NCBI GenBank assembly: GCA_964035795.1
Contig: OZ038321.1
Span: 11,993,093-12,057,092, forward strand
Reading direction: 5' to 3'
From: Pterobdella sp. o SKG-2022
Taxonomy: Eukaryota > Annelida > Clitellata > Hirudinida > Piscicolidae
DNA: 64,000 nt
Shown here in pieces: positions 1 through 15,200 of the stretch; positions within the stretch are counted from its first letter, which is position 1, and each line of letters begins with the position of its first letter. The position numbers were made by a program, and so were the translations under genes. The notes under the pieces were generated by a model. It did not search any database, was not told the DNA's origin, and saw only the letters and a list, made by a program, of their open reading frames with translations.

Positions 1-228
1 GTGGAGCATTAGACTAATAAGTGGATTAAGTCAGAAATTACCAGCTGTTATACAGTGTTTTTTATACATACATTTGCTGCAAAGGCCTTGAGTGATACAA
101 CAAAGGCCAAAAATAAATTTCACATCATGTTTTTTATAAGGTTCAATTTCCACTTCAAAAAGCACTCAGGCGTTTGATAATTTATAAACAAAATTGACTT
201 CAACTTAATCAAATCTACACTATTCAAG

Positions 229-3200
229 CTGCGAAAATGATAGAGTCTTTGGACCCAAGTGTAGATCCTTGTGAAAACTTCTACAACTTCGCATGTGGGG
301 GTTGGATTGAGAGGTGGGATGTCATTGTCACTTATAAACTGTCGTGTAATTAAATTTTGTATTGATTTGAAGTCAGTTTTCTATATAACTCAAAAGTTGC
401 TATATAAGGTAGTAATATTTAGGCTTCAAAAAATTTTTTCACTGATAGAGACAATATATAAAAAAGTTATAAAAATACTCTTCTAGATAGACTCAAGTAG
501 TATGTATACAACGAATATATATTTGAATTACCAGAAATCCGATACCTGAAGATAAAGCCGCATATTCTACCTTCAATGAACTCACCACTGTCATGATGAG
601 AAACCTTAAAAGTAGTCATGTTTTCAATTTATATTATCTCATTATAGGTTTTTCACCGAAATTGATATGTGTAAAATGAATTTTTGAAAACTAAATTTTT
701 ATCTATTGCTGATTATTTAAAAAAATATTTTCCACTTCCAGCAATTTTGGATAAGATAGATGAAAACACAAGCATTGTTGACGAGAGAACGATGAAAATC
801 TTCTATATGTCTTGCATGGGAATGGGTAGGTGGTACTTGAAACAAAAAACAATTAAATATTGAAAAGATTTTTTTACATAAATCTTGTGCTTAAAAATCA
901 AGTTTTTATAAGTTAATTGACATGATGATTAGCGTTACATAAAACATGCGCGTTAGCTCTCATTAATTTTGTCAAAGAGGGAGAAAAATTTATGGAAGTT
1001 TCAGAAGATAATTTTAGCCGTTTTGAGATTTACAACATATGTATTAGCGTGAATTTTTAAACTAATGAATTTTGAAAAAACTTAGTAAAAATCTTTTGAC
1101 ATTTCAAACCTCGTTACAAGCACTAGAACTATAAATTCATACAGACCCTACATTTGAAATATATTCACGGTTACATGTCATCAAAAAAAACTATGTCATT
1201 TCACTCAATTTTAAATGAATTATCAAATTACCTAATTAAACCACGTACAAGACTTGTGATGACTTTTTGGTCAACTTAAATACCAAATATACTATAACGT
1301 TTTTTAATAAATAGGCTTGTAGGAGGTAGCATAAACACTGAAACAAAATTTCATAAAAAACTTTAATCTTTTGTTCCACAGAGCAAATCAATAAACTGGG
1401 GGATAAGCCTCTGAAAGATCTGCTGAAGAAGATAGGGGGTGCTCCAATATTCGACCCTACATGGAAGGAAGAAGAGTTCAACCTCACTACTCTCCTTATC
1501 AAGGCAATATTTCAATATTTTTTAATATATTTATATTAAGTTTTGAATAGCTTGTTCTATTTTAGTTGAAGTAATTTTTTTAAAGTGTTTTAATAATCTA
1601 CGAAGTATAATAATAGTGATGTTTAACCCAGGGGGTTTCAAGTTTCTTAAAAATTGATAAATGTTTATTCGACGTTTACCGCAATTGATTATAATTTAAT
1701 TATATTTGAATGAATATATAATATACAATGGCAGTTTTAGATCATACATACTTTAAAAAACAAACATTATACTTCACTTTTGATAATAATTCAACTTAGA
1801 AGTTGTGGTTTCAACTTACTTGAGACTTGATAAATCAAAAAAAGAACTTCTGGAAAATGTATAATTTTAACATATAGTGTCTTTAAACTTTCTAAGTTTT
1901 AACAATTAAAAACTAATTATTTCGCCAATTTATTTTTTGAAATAAAACTAAGTTCGTATTAAAGTGTTAATCCTCTTAAAACTTGTATTAAAAGTTCATT
2001 TTTTAATATGAAAACAAGCAAAATAAATTACACGTATTAATTAGTATATAATAAAAAAAATCTAATAAAATAAAGTTAATAAAACATCTCAAATCTCAAC
2101 GGATCTTATACCGTCTTGATAAGGCACACACCCAAGTGGTCTGAGATTCTAATAATCATGAAGTTATTGAGAAAAAAATAAATAAAATAAATAAATTAAT
2201 TGTAAACCAAGAAGAAAATACAGAAATAAATTCAGAACAAAATATAGTTTAGAAAAAATTACTATTTGAAGTTCTTATTGAAAATTTTGCTTTGGCTCAA
2301 AAAAATCTTTTATTGAACAAATTATGAGAAAAATAAATTTTCAAAACAAAAAGCTAAACTGCGAGAATATTACCTGTAAGGTCCCAGTAATGCCTTCAAT
2401 ATTTTTCAATTCTGCAATGAAACACCTTCTATATAAGCAACATGTAACTAACACAACTTTTCATTATTTCACAGACTGAATAAACTTTGAAACATCTTTT
2501 AATTTGACCTTTTTCACACACACCCAGACAAACTCTGTGACTTCTCCTCTCTTCAAGGTGTATGTGGTTCATGATGACAGCAACTCTGACAGAAGAATTA
2601 TCCGAGTTGGTCCATCTCATTTTCAATTAAAGCTATGATATAAAGTAGATTTTTCATGCTAGTTTTATTGGCTTTCTCATAGTTCTATTTGATCCTTCAT
2701 TTATTTAAATAAGTTATATTATCATTGAAATTCTTTTTTTTTTAATATAACCCATCTTATTATTTTTATCATTTGAATGAGCATTTTTTCTCATAATTTT
2801 CATTTTCATTTTTATGCATTTGGCCCTCAATAATCCGGAAATCAAGATTTTACTATGCATTTAAAAATCGATTTTAATGCCCAAATAAAAATCTTAAAGG
2901 ATTGTTTCCAATGAATCGTTCAAATAATTTTTTTGAAAATTAAAAAACGATTGAAGGTATATATTTGATACAGAATTACAATCAACTATAGGAACTTTTT
3001 GATAATCAACTGCCTAACGTGTAACCTCAATGGGTACTTGAGGTGCTTCGTTCAAGAGGTTATGGGTCCAACAAAATCTCAACTTTTACTTGACCTAGAG
3101 TATTGACAAGTGTTTTCAGAATAAAAAAATTTTAGATTAAGTATTTTTATCAATTAGTAAGGGTCATGTTAAAAACTGATTGCATATAATGCCAAGAATT

Positions 3201-6200
3201 TTTTTATCACCATGTTTTTCCATGTAGTTAGGTCATGGATTTTTCCTTGAAAAAATATAAAACAGTATAAAAATTAATTTAATATTCCATACGTACAATT
3301 CAGGTAAAATTTTACCAGACTATTAAAAAGTCCAGACAACTCGAAGTTTTATGATTTTTGGTTGTTAAAAGTAAATTGTAATAAGTTATGTATAATTAAT
3401 ATCTCAAAATGACGGGAATTTGATAAAAAAAGTATTATTTTTGTTTGGTAACAGCATTTTATACTTTCAAAACTATTGAACTAAGGCAAGCTCACACAAA
3501 AAACAGTTGGCTATTGAGCTGATGCAAGCTTAAAAAAACAGTTAAAGCTAACTTAAAACACAGCTTCTATAAAATAGCAAACCTTGTAACACTGCTGCAA
3601 CAGATGGAACAGGGGAGTGTGGCCAATTTGAAGGCTATGTTCTCGGATCCTCAGTTCGACAAGCAGCAAGAGGCGTTTTACAAGTTCTTATGTGACATGG
3701 TACGCCTCATGAACCCATCTGCTCCGAACAACACCATCACTGAGGCTGTCGATCAGGTGTTCGACTTCGCAAAGAAACTCACCAATGTACACTCAGTTTT
3801 TGTTTTCAATTTGAATGAAAAAATTTTTTTCCTACTCATACACTTATTTTCATAACATTGGGTTTATCATCTTTTATGAGTATGAAAACTACAAATAAAT
3901 AAAAATTTTGATTAATTTATTGCTGTAAATCATTTTATCATGAAAATATATTTTTCATTCGCTATTAAATAATCATGATTCAATTCATACTAAAAAATTC
4001 GCAGTTGTAGCATTAAATATTTTATACCAGGTGGCATTGAAAGAGGAGGCACGCAGATCGACCAGATCGAACACCATCAAAACCCTGGGAGAGCTTCACG
4101 ACCTCCTAAAGGATGTGAGATTCAAATTCCCTACACGCTGTTGCCTGTCATAACTATAGATTGTTTTTGAAACATAAATCTCATGCAAGGAAACTTGAGA
4201 ATACAATCGTGACGAGTCTTCATTCCCCTTTAAAATAACAATAAAAATTATTTTCGTTATAATTGGAATTATACGATCGAATGAGAATTTTAAAAAATTT
4301 TCGATAAAAAATTCAATTAACATTTAAACTTTTTTCAAGGCATTTGACTTTAGACGGTATATAAAAGAGATTTTTGCCCCTCTGGAGATCAACGATGATG
4401 AGAAGATCTCTATAAAAACCCAAGAATACATTGAAATGTTGCCTAGAATCCTCGTCAACACATCGTTCAAGTAAACAATTGTTGAATGTCCAAAATCAAA
4501 TGAAATTGGATGAAGACTCATTTTATGCATGAATGCTGAGATGTTGAATGCCATGAAATGCTATTATAAAAAAATATCTCCAATTAAACACAGTGTTTTT
4601 TGATAACTATTTTGATTCGACCATAAGTAATTCCTTTGGAAGCCTCTTATATAAATTCAATAACATTTTCAAACATTGGTTAATACTAACATCAAATTTT
4701 TTGAAAATAAAACAAAAATCTCTTCAAAGGAACCAAGCGAACTTCTTCGGCTTCCACGTGGTGCGGGCAGCCATGGAGTTTCTGTCGCAACGTTTCATCG
4801 ACGTCAAAAATACCTACAACAAAGTGAGTTTTTAAAAGTCTATTGATATTTCACTCAGAAAAGAATTTAGGAATGAAATTTTGAAATGAAGCAATAAGAA
4901 AAGTGTGGCTAAATTAATGAAGCCATATTTGAAAAAAAAAATTCTTGTTTTGCTTTTGAAACAAGGTTTTTCTAAAAAGTAATTGATTGCAGCGATATAC
5001 ACACTCTTAGATTTTGGATACTTTCTGAAACTTCGTTTTGACATTCAGTCTGGTTTCAATTTTTATTATTCAGCAGAATATATTTATTATTGGACTTTTG
5101 GATAGAATCTAAATAGAATCGACATCTTTTTGCAGATCTTGTTGTTACCTGTGAAAATTTTTTGGAGATTATTTTTTTGCCTTGATGTTTTGTCATTGTC
5201 AAACAAAAAATTTATTCAAGCTTTTAAAAAATCAAGTTATTGATTTGAACGAGAATAACACAAAATTATTGGAAAATGAAAAATTTTCCAATCTATTCAT
5301 TCGGCTATTGAATATAAATAAAAGCCAGCCTACTGCTGTTTAGTTAAAAGTTTTTGATACAAATTCAATTTTAGTTTTTCGAATAAAAATATATTTATTT
5401 GAAAATAAATAAATTGAAAATGAAAAACTAAAATAAAATTAGAAAAAAAATATGAAAGAATAAATATAAAGTAAAAAAAATATTTATTCAAAAAAATAAT
5501 GAAAGAGCACTTGAATTAATATGAATTATTTCTAAAATAAAAATATTTATCAGATGAAAAAAAAGTTTATCGTTGGAAAGATAAAAAATAAATAAGAGAG
5601 TAAACAACTCAAATATTTAAATGAAAGATTATAAATAGACAAAAAAATATTTTGAAAAGTATAAAATAGAAAAATTAAATGAAATCAGTAATAACAGAAA
5701 ATTAAGCTCCAAAAAAAATGAAAAAATTAAATAAAACAAATAAAATAATAAAAAAAACAGCAAAATAAAAAATCATAATCCTTATTGAAACCACAAGGTA
5801 ATGACGGGCAACACAGCGGACCTTCCTAGGTGGCAGATGTGTGTAAACATGGCTAATGACCACATGGGAGAGACCCTGGGACGACTTTACGTGGCCAAGC
5901 ACTTTGATAAGAGAGCCAAGAAAAAGGTCTTATTTTTGCGTACTTTGTGTTTTTGTTTGTTGTTACTTTGTTTTATTGTTTTTTTAGTTTTTATTATTGT
6001 TATTTTGTTATTCTAAATTTCATTTTTAGTTTTCAACTTGTTGATTGTGTTAAAATTTTAGTTTTTCAATGAATTTAATACATATTTTTTTGGATATTGT
6101 TCATAATTTTTGAATTTATAATAGAATACAATTTTGAAAATTTTGAAAATAAATACTATAGTTAACTCATCATCGTTATATGTCTTTAGGAAAAAATTTA

Positions 6201-9200
6201 ATCCAAGATAGTAAGAATTTTTAAAGAATAGAACAAACCTATTTTTTGTTTTACAAATATATAGTCGATGCCTCGAGAGAATGAACGAGATAATGACAAT
6301 AAAATAGAGAAAAAATAATAAAAATTTTAGAAACTACAATTTTACAAGATTTTTGAAATAGCTTCTTCCCACATGTTGCTCAAAACAATAGTTTATTACT
6401 ACATTGGAGTGGTTTGATCCCTTTGATAATCAACCCTACTAAAGAGAATTTTAAAACAGGATTTGAAAATGCATACTGAAACATTTATTGTTATCACGGA
6501 AACTTGAGAAAAATCTTAAAAATAATATAAAGGCAAAAGTTCATTTTTTTAAAAGATGTGAATTCACAAAAATAAATTTCATAAATTTCAAAACACCCAA
6601 AAACTGACAAGATAAACTCAGAGTTGTCAACTTGAACGAGTTTTGAAAAGTTTTGAGGTGTCTGTGCATGTCTTTAAGCATATGAAATTACGATCCAAAG
6701 TTCTTTGACAAATAACATGAAAATAAGTTTTGAATCATAAAACATAATTAATTTATAATCTCTATGGTTAATGCATTAGGTCGCAAGTGAGGCTAAAAGT
6801 TTCATGTTCCAGTCATACACTTTTTGTGCTATTCCTATCAGACATATGTAATTAATTAGTTTCTAACTTTTGCTTAAAAAAGTTGAAGATAACAATACTA
6901 ACTTCTAAACTTTTCTAACAACAATAAATTATAGTGAAACATTTTTGAGATTGAAAAAAATTAAAAATCATTCCTAAGCTCTGATGGGCACCAATATAAA
7001 GTCTAAAGCACGTTTTACAGGCGTTGAGTATGAGCCAAAATATCAAAGAAGTCTTCCTAGAGATTTTGGACGAAGCAGAATGGATGCAGGAATCAACGAA
7101 AGTGGTGGCAAAAGAGAAGGTTTGGTAGCTTATAATAAAGTTTTAACTCGAAAATAAATGTACATTTTTTTTATTTTAATTGATTTATCTAAAAAAAATG
7201 GGGATTAATTATAGAATACTGTTTTTTGCTCATAACCTCATGATGAAACTTCTAAGTTTTGAAAATATTCGTTTTAGATAAAAAAATATTTAACAAGTTT
7301 TTTTTTGTTTGATATATATTGGAAAAATTATATTAATCAATTTTTGGTTCGAGCTAATGGTCCACTTGCACAAAAGAACTAAAATTTGTTCTTTCAAATT
7401 AAAAACACTTGAGAAATAAAATAATCGAAAAATTCATCAAAAAAAAATATATAATACCATAGAGTAAATTGGGATGTTGTCCTACCAATATATTTTTTGA
7501 AGAAATCATTTCTTTCAACAACTTACAACCACTACAGGTGATGAGTATGAGGGAAGACATCGGGTATCCTGAATATATCTTCAACACAACTTATTTAGCC
7601 GAAGAATACAAAAATGTGAGTGAATCTTGGTCTGAAAGTATTGATCAATACAACCATCATCTTTATAATAATAATGATTATAAGATTTATACAGCGTGCA
7701 ATATGCTTAAGATTTCTTTCAAAAGCGCTTGAAACTTTCGAAAATAACTAAATTAAAAAGTTTGTGATATAAATGAGTTTTTAAAAGTTTGCGGAGATAT
7801 TTAAAAAAAGGTTTTGAACATAGGTTGAGCGGAAAAAGTTCCACAGAGGTGGGGTTTGGTAGGAAAGCGACTTAAAAACAAACTTGCAAAAACTGGTTAA
7901 CGTAGTTGCAAATCAGTGTAAAAATTTAAGTAATTGGTGAAAATGTAATAAAAAATTTTGTGAATAGGCAAGTTGAATAAGCTTGAGAATGCAGACAATA
8001 AATAAGTCAAAGAGATTTAAACTGGCATCTTTGGACAACTGGTAATCAGTGCGGTCGATTGAGGCAGTCATGAACAAAGCTGAAGTAACCAACTTGAAAG
8101 ATCATTTCAGTTTTGTGGTTTATGAGGGATCGAAGTTTGCGCAATAGATAGTTCGGAAGCCCGTAGAAGAAAAAGTTTCAAAACCTCAAATAAAAAAGTG
8201 AACCTGCGTACTTGTTCTATTGCCTGTATATGGAAATTGGAAAGTTGTATTATTTAGGAGATGAAGGAAATTAAGTTAAGATTTGAGAGTAGCAGCTGGA
8301 ATTTGAAATTCAAGAGATAGTACATGAGTAGTTCGTGTTTTTCTTCTACGCTTGCAAAACTAACCCTCTGTCTTAATGTAATGACTGCATTTTAAACCCA
8401 ATCCTTAAAAATTCATTTATATCTATCTTTCTCAGCCCAAATCTCTCCCTTCTTTTCTTTCTCCAAACAAGTTTCTCAGACCTTACTACTCATCCTTCCT
8501 TTACTATTTGCAGTTTTGGGTTTTTTTTTGAATTTTTCCTCTCTCTCTTAAACCTCAATGCTTTTTGTTGATTTTTCTTGTTTCCACCACCTTCGTCGCG
8601 TCAGACGGATCTCTTCTTAGCTTGAAGATGCCTCTTCAAATTCTTGCCTGTTTTTTTGTTCTATCTCGCCTTGACTACAGTAAAGTTTTTCATTTCAACT
8701 TTCATAGATATACCCTTTCATAGATATGTCTTTTCACTATAATTTTTCATTTTGCCTTTTTCCTAGACTCTCATACTCTTGAATACTTTAATACCTTTCC
8801 ATCTCTTATTGATCTTAACTGGCGACCTTTTCACTATCGATCTTCGTATAAAATTTTCACTTTCTTTTACAATACCTGCTTATCCTATTCGTTTTTTTAC
8901 TTTTCTTACTTTATATTACTTTCTAAGCGTGCTGGCCCACGATCCTCTACTCGCTCTCAACTCTCTTGTCTCTTCCTATCATTCCTATTTAAATCTGCTT
9001 TTTTTTTCTCTGGTCCTTTTTCATGAAACTCTTTACCACTTTATATTGAGTCTTTTTTTATATAATTTTTTTCACTTTTAATCTCATAACACACTTTTTT
9101 CAAACAGTCCTAACAGAGCGCCTATGAACGATGAGTAAGGGCCTAATACAAATTATTTATACTCATTTAGTGCCGTCAAAGGTTACCACTAACAAAAACA

Positions 9201-12200
9201 GGGCTATCAACAAATATAATATTTTAATAAGGTAAATTTCGTAAATCAGTATAAATGTTTCATTACTAAATCCTCGGTTTGGAGGGGTGAGTCTGATCGA
9301 ACAAAGTTTAATCTTTTTGCTGTGTTGTGATTGGTTGCTGAAAATTTCCAAAATTTGTAAAACTCTAAAATAAACATATAATTGAATATAATGATTATTT
9401 TTTTTAACATTTTCAAGGAAAAGCTTAATTTGAAGCAACCACTCAAACCTTAACAAAAAATTAACCTTTAATAATTGATTTATTCAAAATTTTCAGAAAA
9501 GATCTTAAATTTTTATAACCAATCAGAAGACAGTAAAATATTAACCTTTGTTTCGTTACTCTCTCGCGGTTTGGAGCGACTAAGTGTAGACTTACATACA
9601 TATTTCAAGTTAATAACTTTTTATTCTGAATATTTTTCTAAAAGGAAACACACTTTTGAAAATTTTATAGAAACTTATTTTCAATCTCTGAGCCGAAAAA
9701 AATTTATGGAAAAATGAACATGGAAATAAAATGGAAGAATTATTTCATATGTATAAAAACTTAGACTACAAGAATTTTCTAAACATTATAAAAGATGAAT
9801 ATTGTTGAACAAAAATATTTGTAGTTAGTTTTGGTAATTGTCAAAAAATTCAAAAAATACTTACCTAAAACAATGAAGAGACTTTTTCCGTATAATATCA
9901 CAAAATTCGTATCAAGTAAATGAACGAAACTTACCAATACAACATTTCTATACATGTACCGAACTCAAACACAAAACTATGTTTAAGAAAGAAGCTTTCG
10001 TAAGCAGAACTTACATTATTAAAAATTTGATAACTTTTTGTTTGTGTCTAATAAATATATTATTGGCTAATTGATATCTACTCCCCACACAAAAGTTCAA
10101 CTTCACCAAAGATACCTTCTTCACCAACTTCCTCCTCTTCATTGAAATCGCCGAAAAAAAAAACTTAAACTCTCTGCGAACACCTTTCGACAAAACAAAG
10201 TTTGTTTAATTGTGTTTCATAGATAATTATCAATGAAGTTATGATGAAACAAAAGAAACAGTTATAAGGAATGCAAACAGTTTATTAGTAAATGTATTTA
10301 TAATGCAAAAGTTATAAATGACTCAACGGTTTATCAGGAAAATGTATTTAAAGATCTTGCAACAAGCTTCGTACCTTTTCTTTATGAACTCTTATTGTCG
10401 TACAATATCTAAACAAATAGATGTTATTTTAATTCAAATCTAAATGTAGATATCATTTATAGATAATATACAAAAGCTGACGGGCAATAATTTCCACGCG
10501 GATAATGTATGGTAGGGTAATTTATATAGAGGTAATCTGTTCCTCGCATGATCAGCTACCGTTTATCCCCTCCTATTGGACGTTTTCATTATTTAAAGTT
10601 CTCTACGCTTATTAAATGACTTTCATGTATTTTAAAGATGAGCTTGAAGAAAATTTATGGGCAATGCACTACTTATTGTTGAGAAAATTTTTTAATTTAT
10701 ACAAATTTAATAAAAAAAAGTTTCACATTTGATGCAAACACGTTGCAACCAGCATCACTGAATTGTGAATATAATGAAGTGTATAATGATCTTCAGGTGG
10801 AACATGGCACCAGCTTTTGTCAACGCCTATTACAGCCCCAACAATAATAAACTCAGTTAGTTGCCATTTTAAACTCTGTGCATTTGATTAGCAAATGAAA
10901 AAACTAAATTTAAATTATTATTTTCAAACATGACTTTAAATTAAAGACATGCCCCACTTATTAATATTCCATATAATAGAAAACATTGAGTGACTGAAGA
11001 TAAAAGCATTGAAAAGTATTGAAACTTTGCAGCTTTTCCTGCGGGCATCCTACAGTCTCCATTCTATCACGAAGAAAGTCCCATGTAATTATTATTTTTT
11101 TGAATACGTCTTTCGTTTAAGATTAACTATTTCATCTATTCCCATGATGTTTGCTCAAGTCAAACCGCTTAATGGAATCATTTATATGGGTCTGATATTT
11201 TATATTATATATTTATATGGGTTTAAATTTGTTCATAGGAATTCCAGAATGTTTTATTAAAATAATTTTGAAATAAACAGTATATTTAAAATAATTTTTA
11301 TGACTTGAAAATTGTTTTCGTTTAACTTTCTTCATAAAAATGATCCAGCTTGAGCTAAATATGGCACAATTTCTAAGTGGTAAACAAGAAATCATTTTAA
11401 ACAATATTCAACATTATGTACCACAACCATGATGGGAAACATTTGGTTTTTAAACCTACTGAACTTTTTCAAACCAGAATCTATAGAAACACTAGAAATC
11501 GATAAAATAACAATCTCTCTAAATGAAAAAATGAGCTATATTAAGTGCAATAGTTAATTTCATCATTTCTAAAACCTTCCTAACAAAAAAATATAGGGTT
11601 GACGCACGTGATAAAAGTTAACAAAAATTCCTTACCAAAAGAATACGATAATAAAAGATGTAAACTTCACTATACAATCTCTGTTACTAAACGATAACTA
11701 TGAATCTTGACTGGCCATTGACAGGGCGATCAACTATGGTGGTGTGGGTATGGCTCTGGGACACGAGTTGACTCATGGCTTTGATGACCGAGGTTCGTCT
11801 CTATAGATTACCACTGTTGTCAATTGTTTATTTTGTTCAGCTACTCCTATTGCAATCTTCATCAACAAGTTATTTGTTTATGAGTTTATAAATTGACCCA
11901 TGAATCAATTATATAATTTATTAATTTAAAAACAAATAGTTTTTTGATGAGATTATAATATGATGCACTTCATCACAGAACGTTAAGGGTGTACGCTAGA
12001 GCAAATAACTACTGAGTTTTTCAGCTTAATAAAGATGAAATAGTGGGTAAAACAAGATGAGGTTGAATTTAGTACAAGAAAATGCCGTCATAGTTGAATT
12101 TTTTGGAAAACTAGCGTGAAATTGACAAATAATAAGCGGTTATGTTAAGAATAGTAGACATTATGTCAAATTTTTGTGGATTTTTGCAAGTATGGTTGTT

Positions 12201-15200
12201 AAAATTTTTCCCCTTTTTAATTTTCTTATGAGAATTTTTTATTGAAAAAAATAATTTATTCAAATTACATTTCTATTTTTTTTATTTTTTATTTTCTTAT
12301 TTCTATCGCTATCGTAACATCATAAAGTAGGTTTATCTGATTTGACTCAGTCCATTAACACAAATAAATACACAAAATACGCACGCGCGCACACAGACCC
12401 AAAAAAAAAAACAAAAAAATCAAACAAAAACACACACACATACAAACATAAAGGAAGCATGTACGATAAGGATGGAAATTTGAAGAACTGGTGGCCAGAA
12501 TCAGACAGAAACAAATTCCTAGAGCTGACCTCGTGTGTCGTCAATCAGTACAACAAATTCCCCTTCGATGGCATAAACAACACTGTGAGTTTCAAAACTT
12601 TCTTACTGATGATCAATAATCAAACATTTTAAAACATAGCTTCGTTAAAAAACTCAATTCATCAATTGTTTGTTTTAAGTGTATTAACTAAACGTGTTTT
12701 CGGTTATTTAAGCATGTTATGAAAGGTATTGAATACCGAGATGAAATATGTTCCAATGAGTTGTCGTATGTCAAAATATCTCACAAGCTCAAGAATTTAT
12801 AAAAGTTTAATACTTTTGAAAATAATTCTCAAGTTATCCGTTTATGAACAAGCGTTGATATTTTTTTACTCAATAACTTCACTAATACTTAATGATAATT
12901 CACACAAAAGTTGAATGGCAACTTGACCCAGGGGGAAAACATTGCTGACAACGGTGGCCTCAAGGAGTCATTCAGGGTTCCTATCTCTTTATATCGCTTC
13001 ATTTATAGCTGTATATGCCTGTTTATATCTGTTTATTTATATTTGTCTATGTCTGTTCGTATCTATTTATTTATATCTGCCCATTTCTATTTACATCTGT
13101 TCATTTATATGTGTAAATGTCTAGTTGTTCAAGTCCATTTCTAAGTCTCCCAGTTGTTAATGTACTTGAAAGTTGAACACATTCAGAGCTTAAGCTTTCA
13201 GAGTTCTTTTTAGATACACCAAAATTGTATCTAATAGAAATATATAATGTAAAACATTTGAATTTTGAATAAACTGTTGAACAGGCATACGAGAAGTGGT
13301 TGAAGCAGTACGGGCCCGAACCCACCTTGCCTGGCCTGCCCTACAACAACAAACAGCTTTTCTATCTCAGCTTTGGACAGGTCTAAGCTATGCATCATGT
13401 TTTGTTTTGTTGAACTAATGTCAAACTTCATGAATGGTATACTTCTTATTTCAATTTCGTTAAGTGTCTTTATAGCTCAAATTTAAATCCCTGACATACC
13501 GCTTTGTATTGTTGCATTCCATTAAACACGCTAAAGCATAAAAAACTTAGTTTTATACATTTGAATAAATATAACTTAAACCATCTTTTATTTCACTTTA
13601 ACATAACAATAGAGATGCCTTCATTCAGATGTGGTGCTCTCTCAACAGGCCTGAGCATGCCCTTCAGATCCATACAAGCAGCAAGCATCCACCTGGAAAG
13701 ATCAGGTTCCATTCTGATTATTGTACATGCATATAATGGTATAATGTACCATGTAATTGTCAACTATAAATTACTTTACTATAGTATAAATAATATTTTT
13801 AATTGCTGTCAACCCCAGTTACCTGGACATGTCAGCATTATAATCTTATTAAACTGAGTATTAAGAATCATTAAAGTTAATGAAACTATGATAATGTATC
13901 TCTTATTCACAGCCATCGTCTCAAAAAAGTATATGATTTTATATTTTTTATTAAATACGATATGTATTTTTAATTATCAAAGCTTCATTATGTTCACGCT
14001 TTTTGATATTGTTTCCCAACCGACGATCACGTAATAATATAAACATTTTAAAGCATTCGATAGTCTTGTCTACATAACTAATCTTGAAAATTTGATGTCG
14101 TAGTATATTTTAAAACCTCAAAAAGTGACGCAAACAAAAAATATTAATTTAATAAGCAAAGGTTTTAGTTAAGACCACTTGGCAATGTAAGATTATTTTT
14201 ACGAAAGCATCGTGTATTAAGTAAATAAATACTTTTTGTTTGTTTCTTTTCAGATACAGCGTATGTATTTGTCTATATTTTGCCACAAAAAACTTTAAAA
14301 ATGAATTTTTAATAAGTTTATTAAAAATCAAAAGCCTTAATTTTCGATAAATTTATCATAAAACGTTAGCGAAAAAATTTAATCCTTAACTGATTGTATA
14401 CTAATTCAATCAGACTATAATTATGAATCATTAGTTAATTATTTGTGGAAAAATATAAGTTATTTTAATTTCAATGTTATTATCTCAAATTGTTTAAGAG
14501 CGTCCTTTGAGTAAAATCATTTTCTAAACGATGTAAAATTTTATCAAAAGAACTTAATCTCTATGTCCCCTTTCGGTCATCACCCCGTTCAATTTTTTTC
14601 AAATCCTTCAGTATTGGGTTTCAAGCATTGATATTAACTACGAGTTGTGGGTCATTATAGCCATTGAAAACAGAATTGTGTTTTTTTATTACAAGTTTCT
14701 ACCTCACCCAAAGATTTTTTTGTAGCGAAAACTTGTTTTTTTCTTTCTCAATTTACAAAATCTCAAGAGTCTCCCAGTTTATTTTTCTATGGGTACAATA
14801 GCAAGCATGTTTGCTGATCCCCAATATTTGCGAGTCAGCCTTTTTTGATTCAAAATCAGACCTGTGCTGTTTTATTCGGATTTTTATATCCACCCTTGTT
14901 TGGCCAATATACGATTTATTCATATGACAAGAACGTGTTAATTTTTATACTCTCTTTTAGGCTACTTTTTTGTGTTTTGATTTATTTATTGAATTTAATG
15001 TGTTTTTTAATTTTGGCTCTAAGAAACTATGTAAGGAAAGTTAAAAAAAATGTGTATGCTGTTTATTAAAATATGGAATAAAGGATAGAAACCCATGATA
15101 CGTGGCTTTTTCGTTGTTTTGTTTTATTTTTATCTTTTTTTAATGCAACTTTTGTTTTTGAGCTCCTTAGTTTATCCTTATAATTTGTTTTTACTAGAAA

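Noticed and set aside
2606..2640. Extension of the M13 exon through GPSHFQLKL to a stop
   Set aside because: The resemblance to the neighbouring motif is superficial. Ending the exon at 2605 (CGA|GTTGGT) gives the right phase and alignment with the exon at 3604.
8779..9081. 100-codon hydrophobic frame in a peptidase intron
   Set aside because: It reflects the pyrimidine-rich composition (Leu/Ser/Phe-rich), not a membrane protein.
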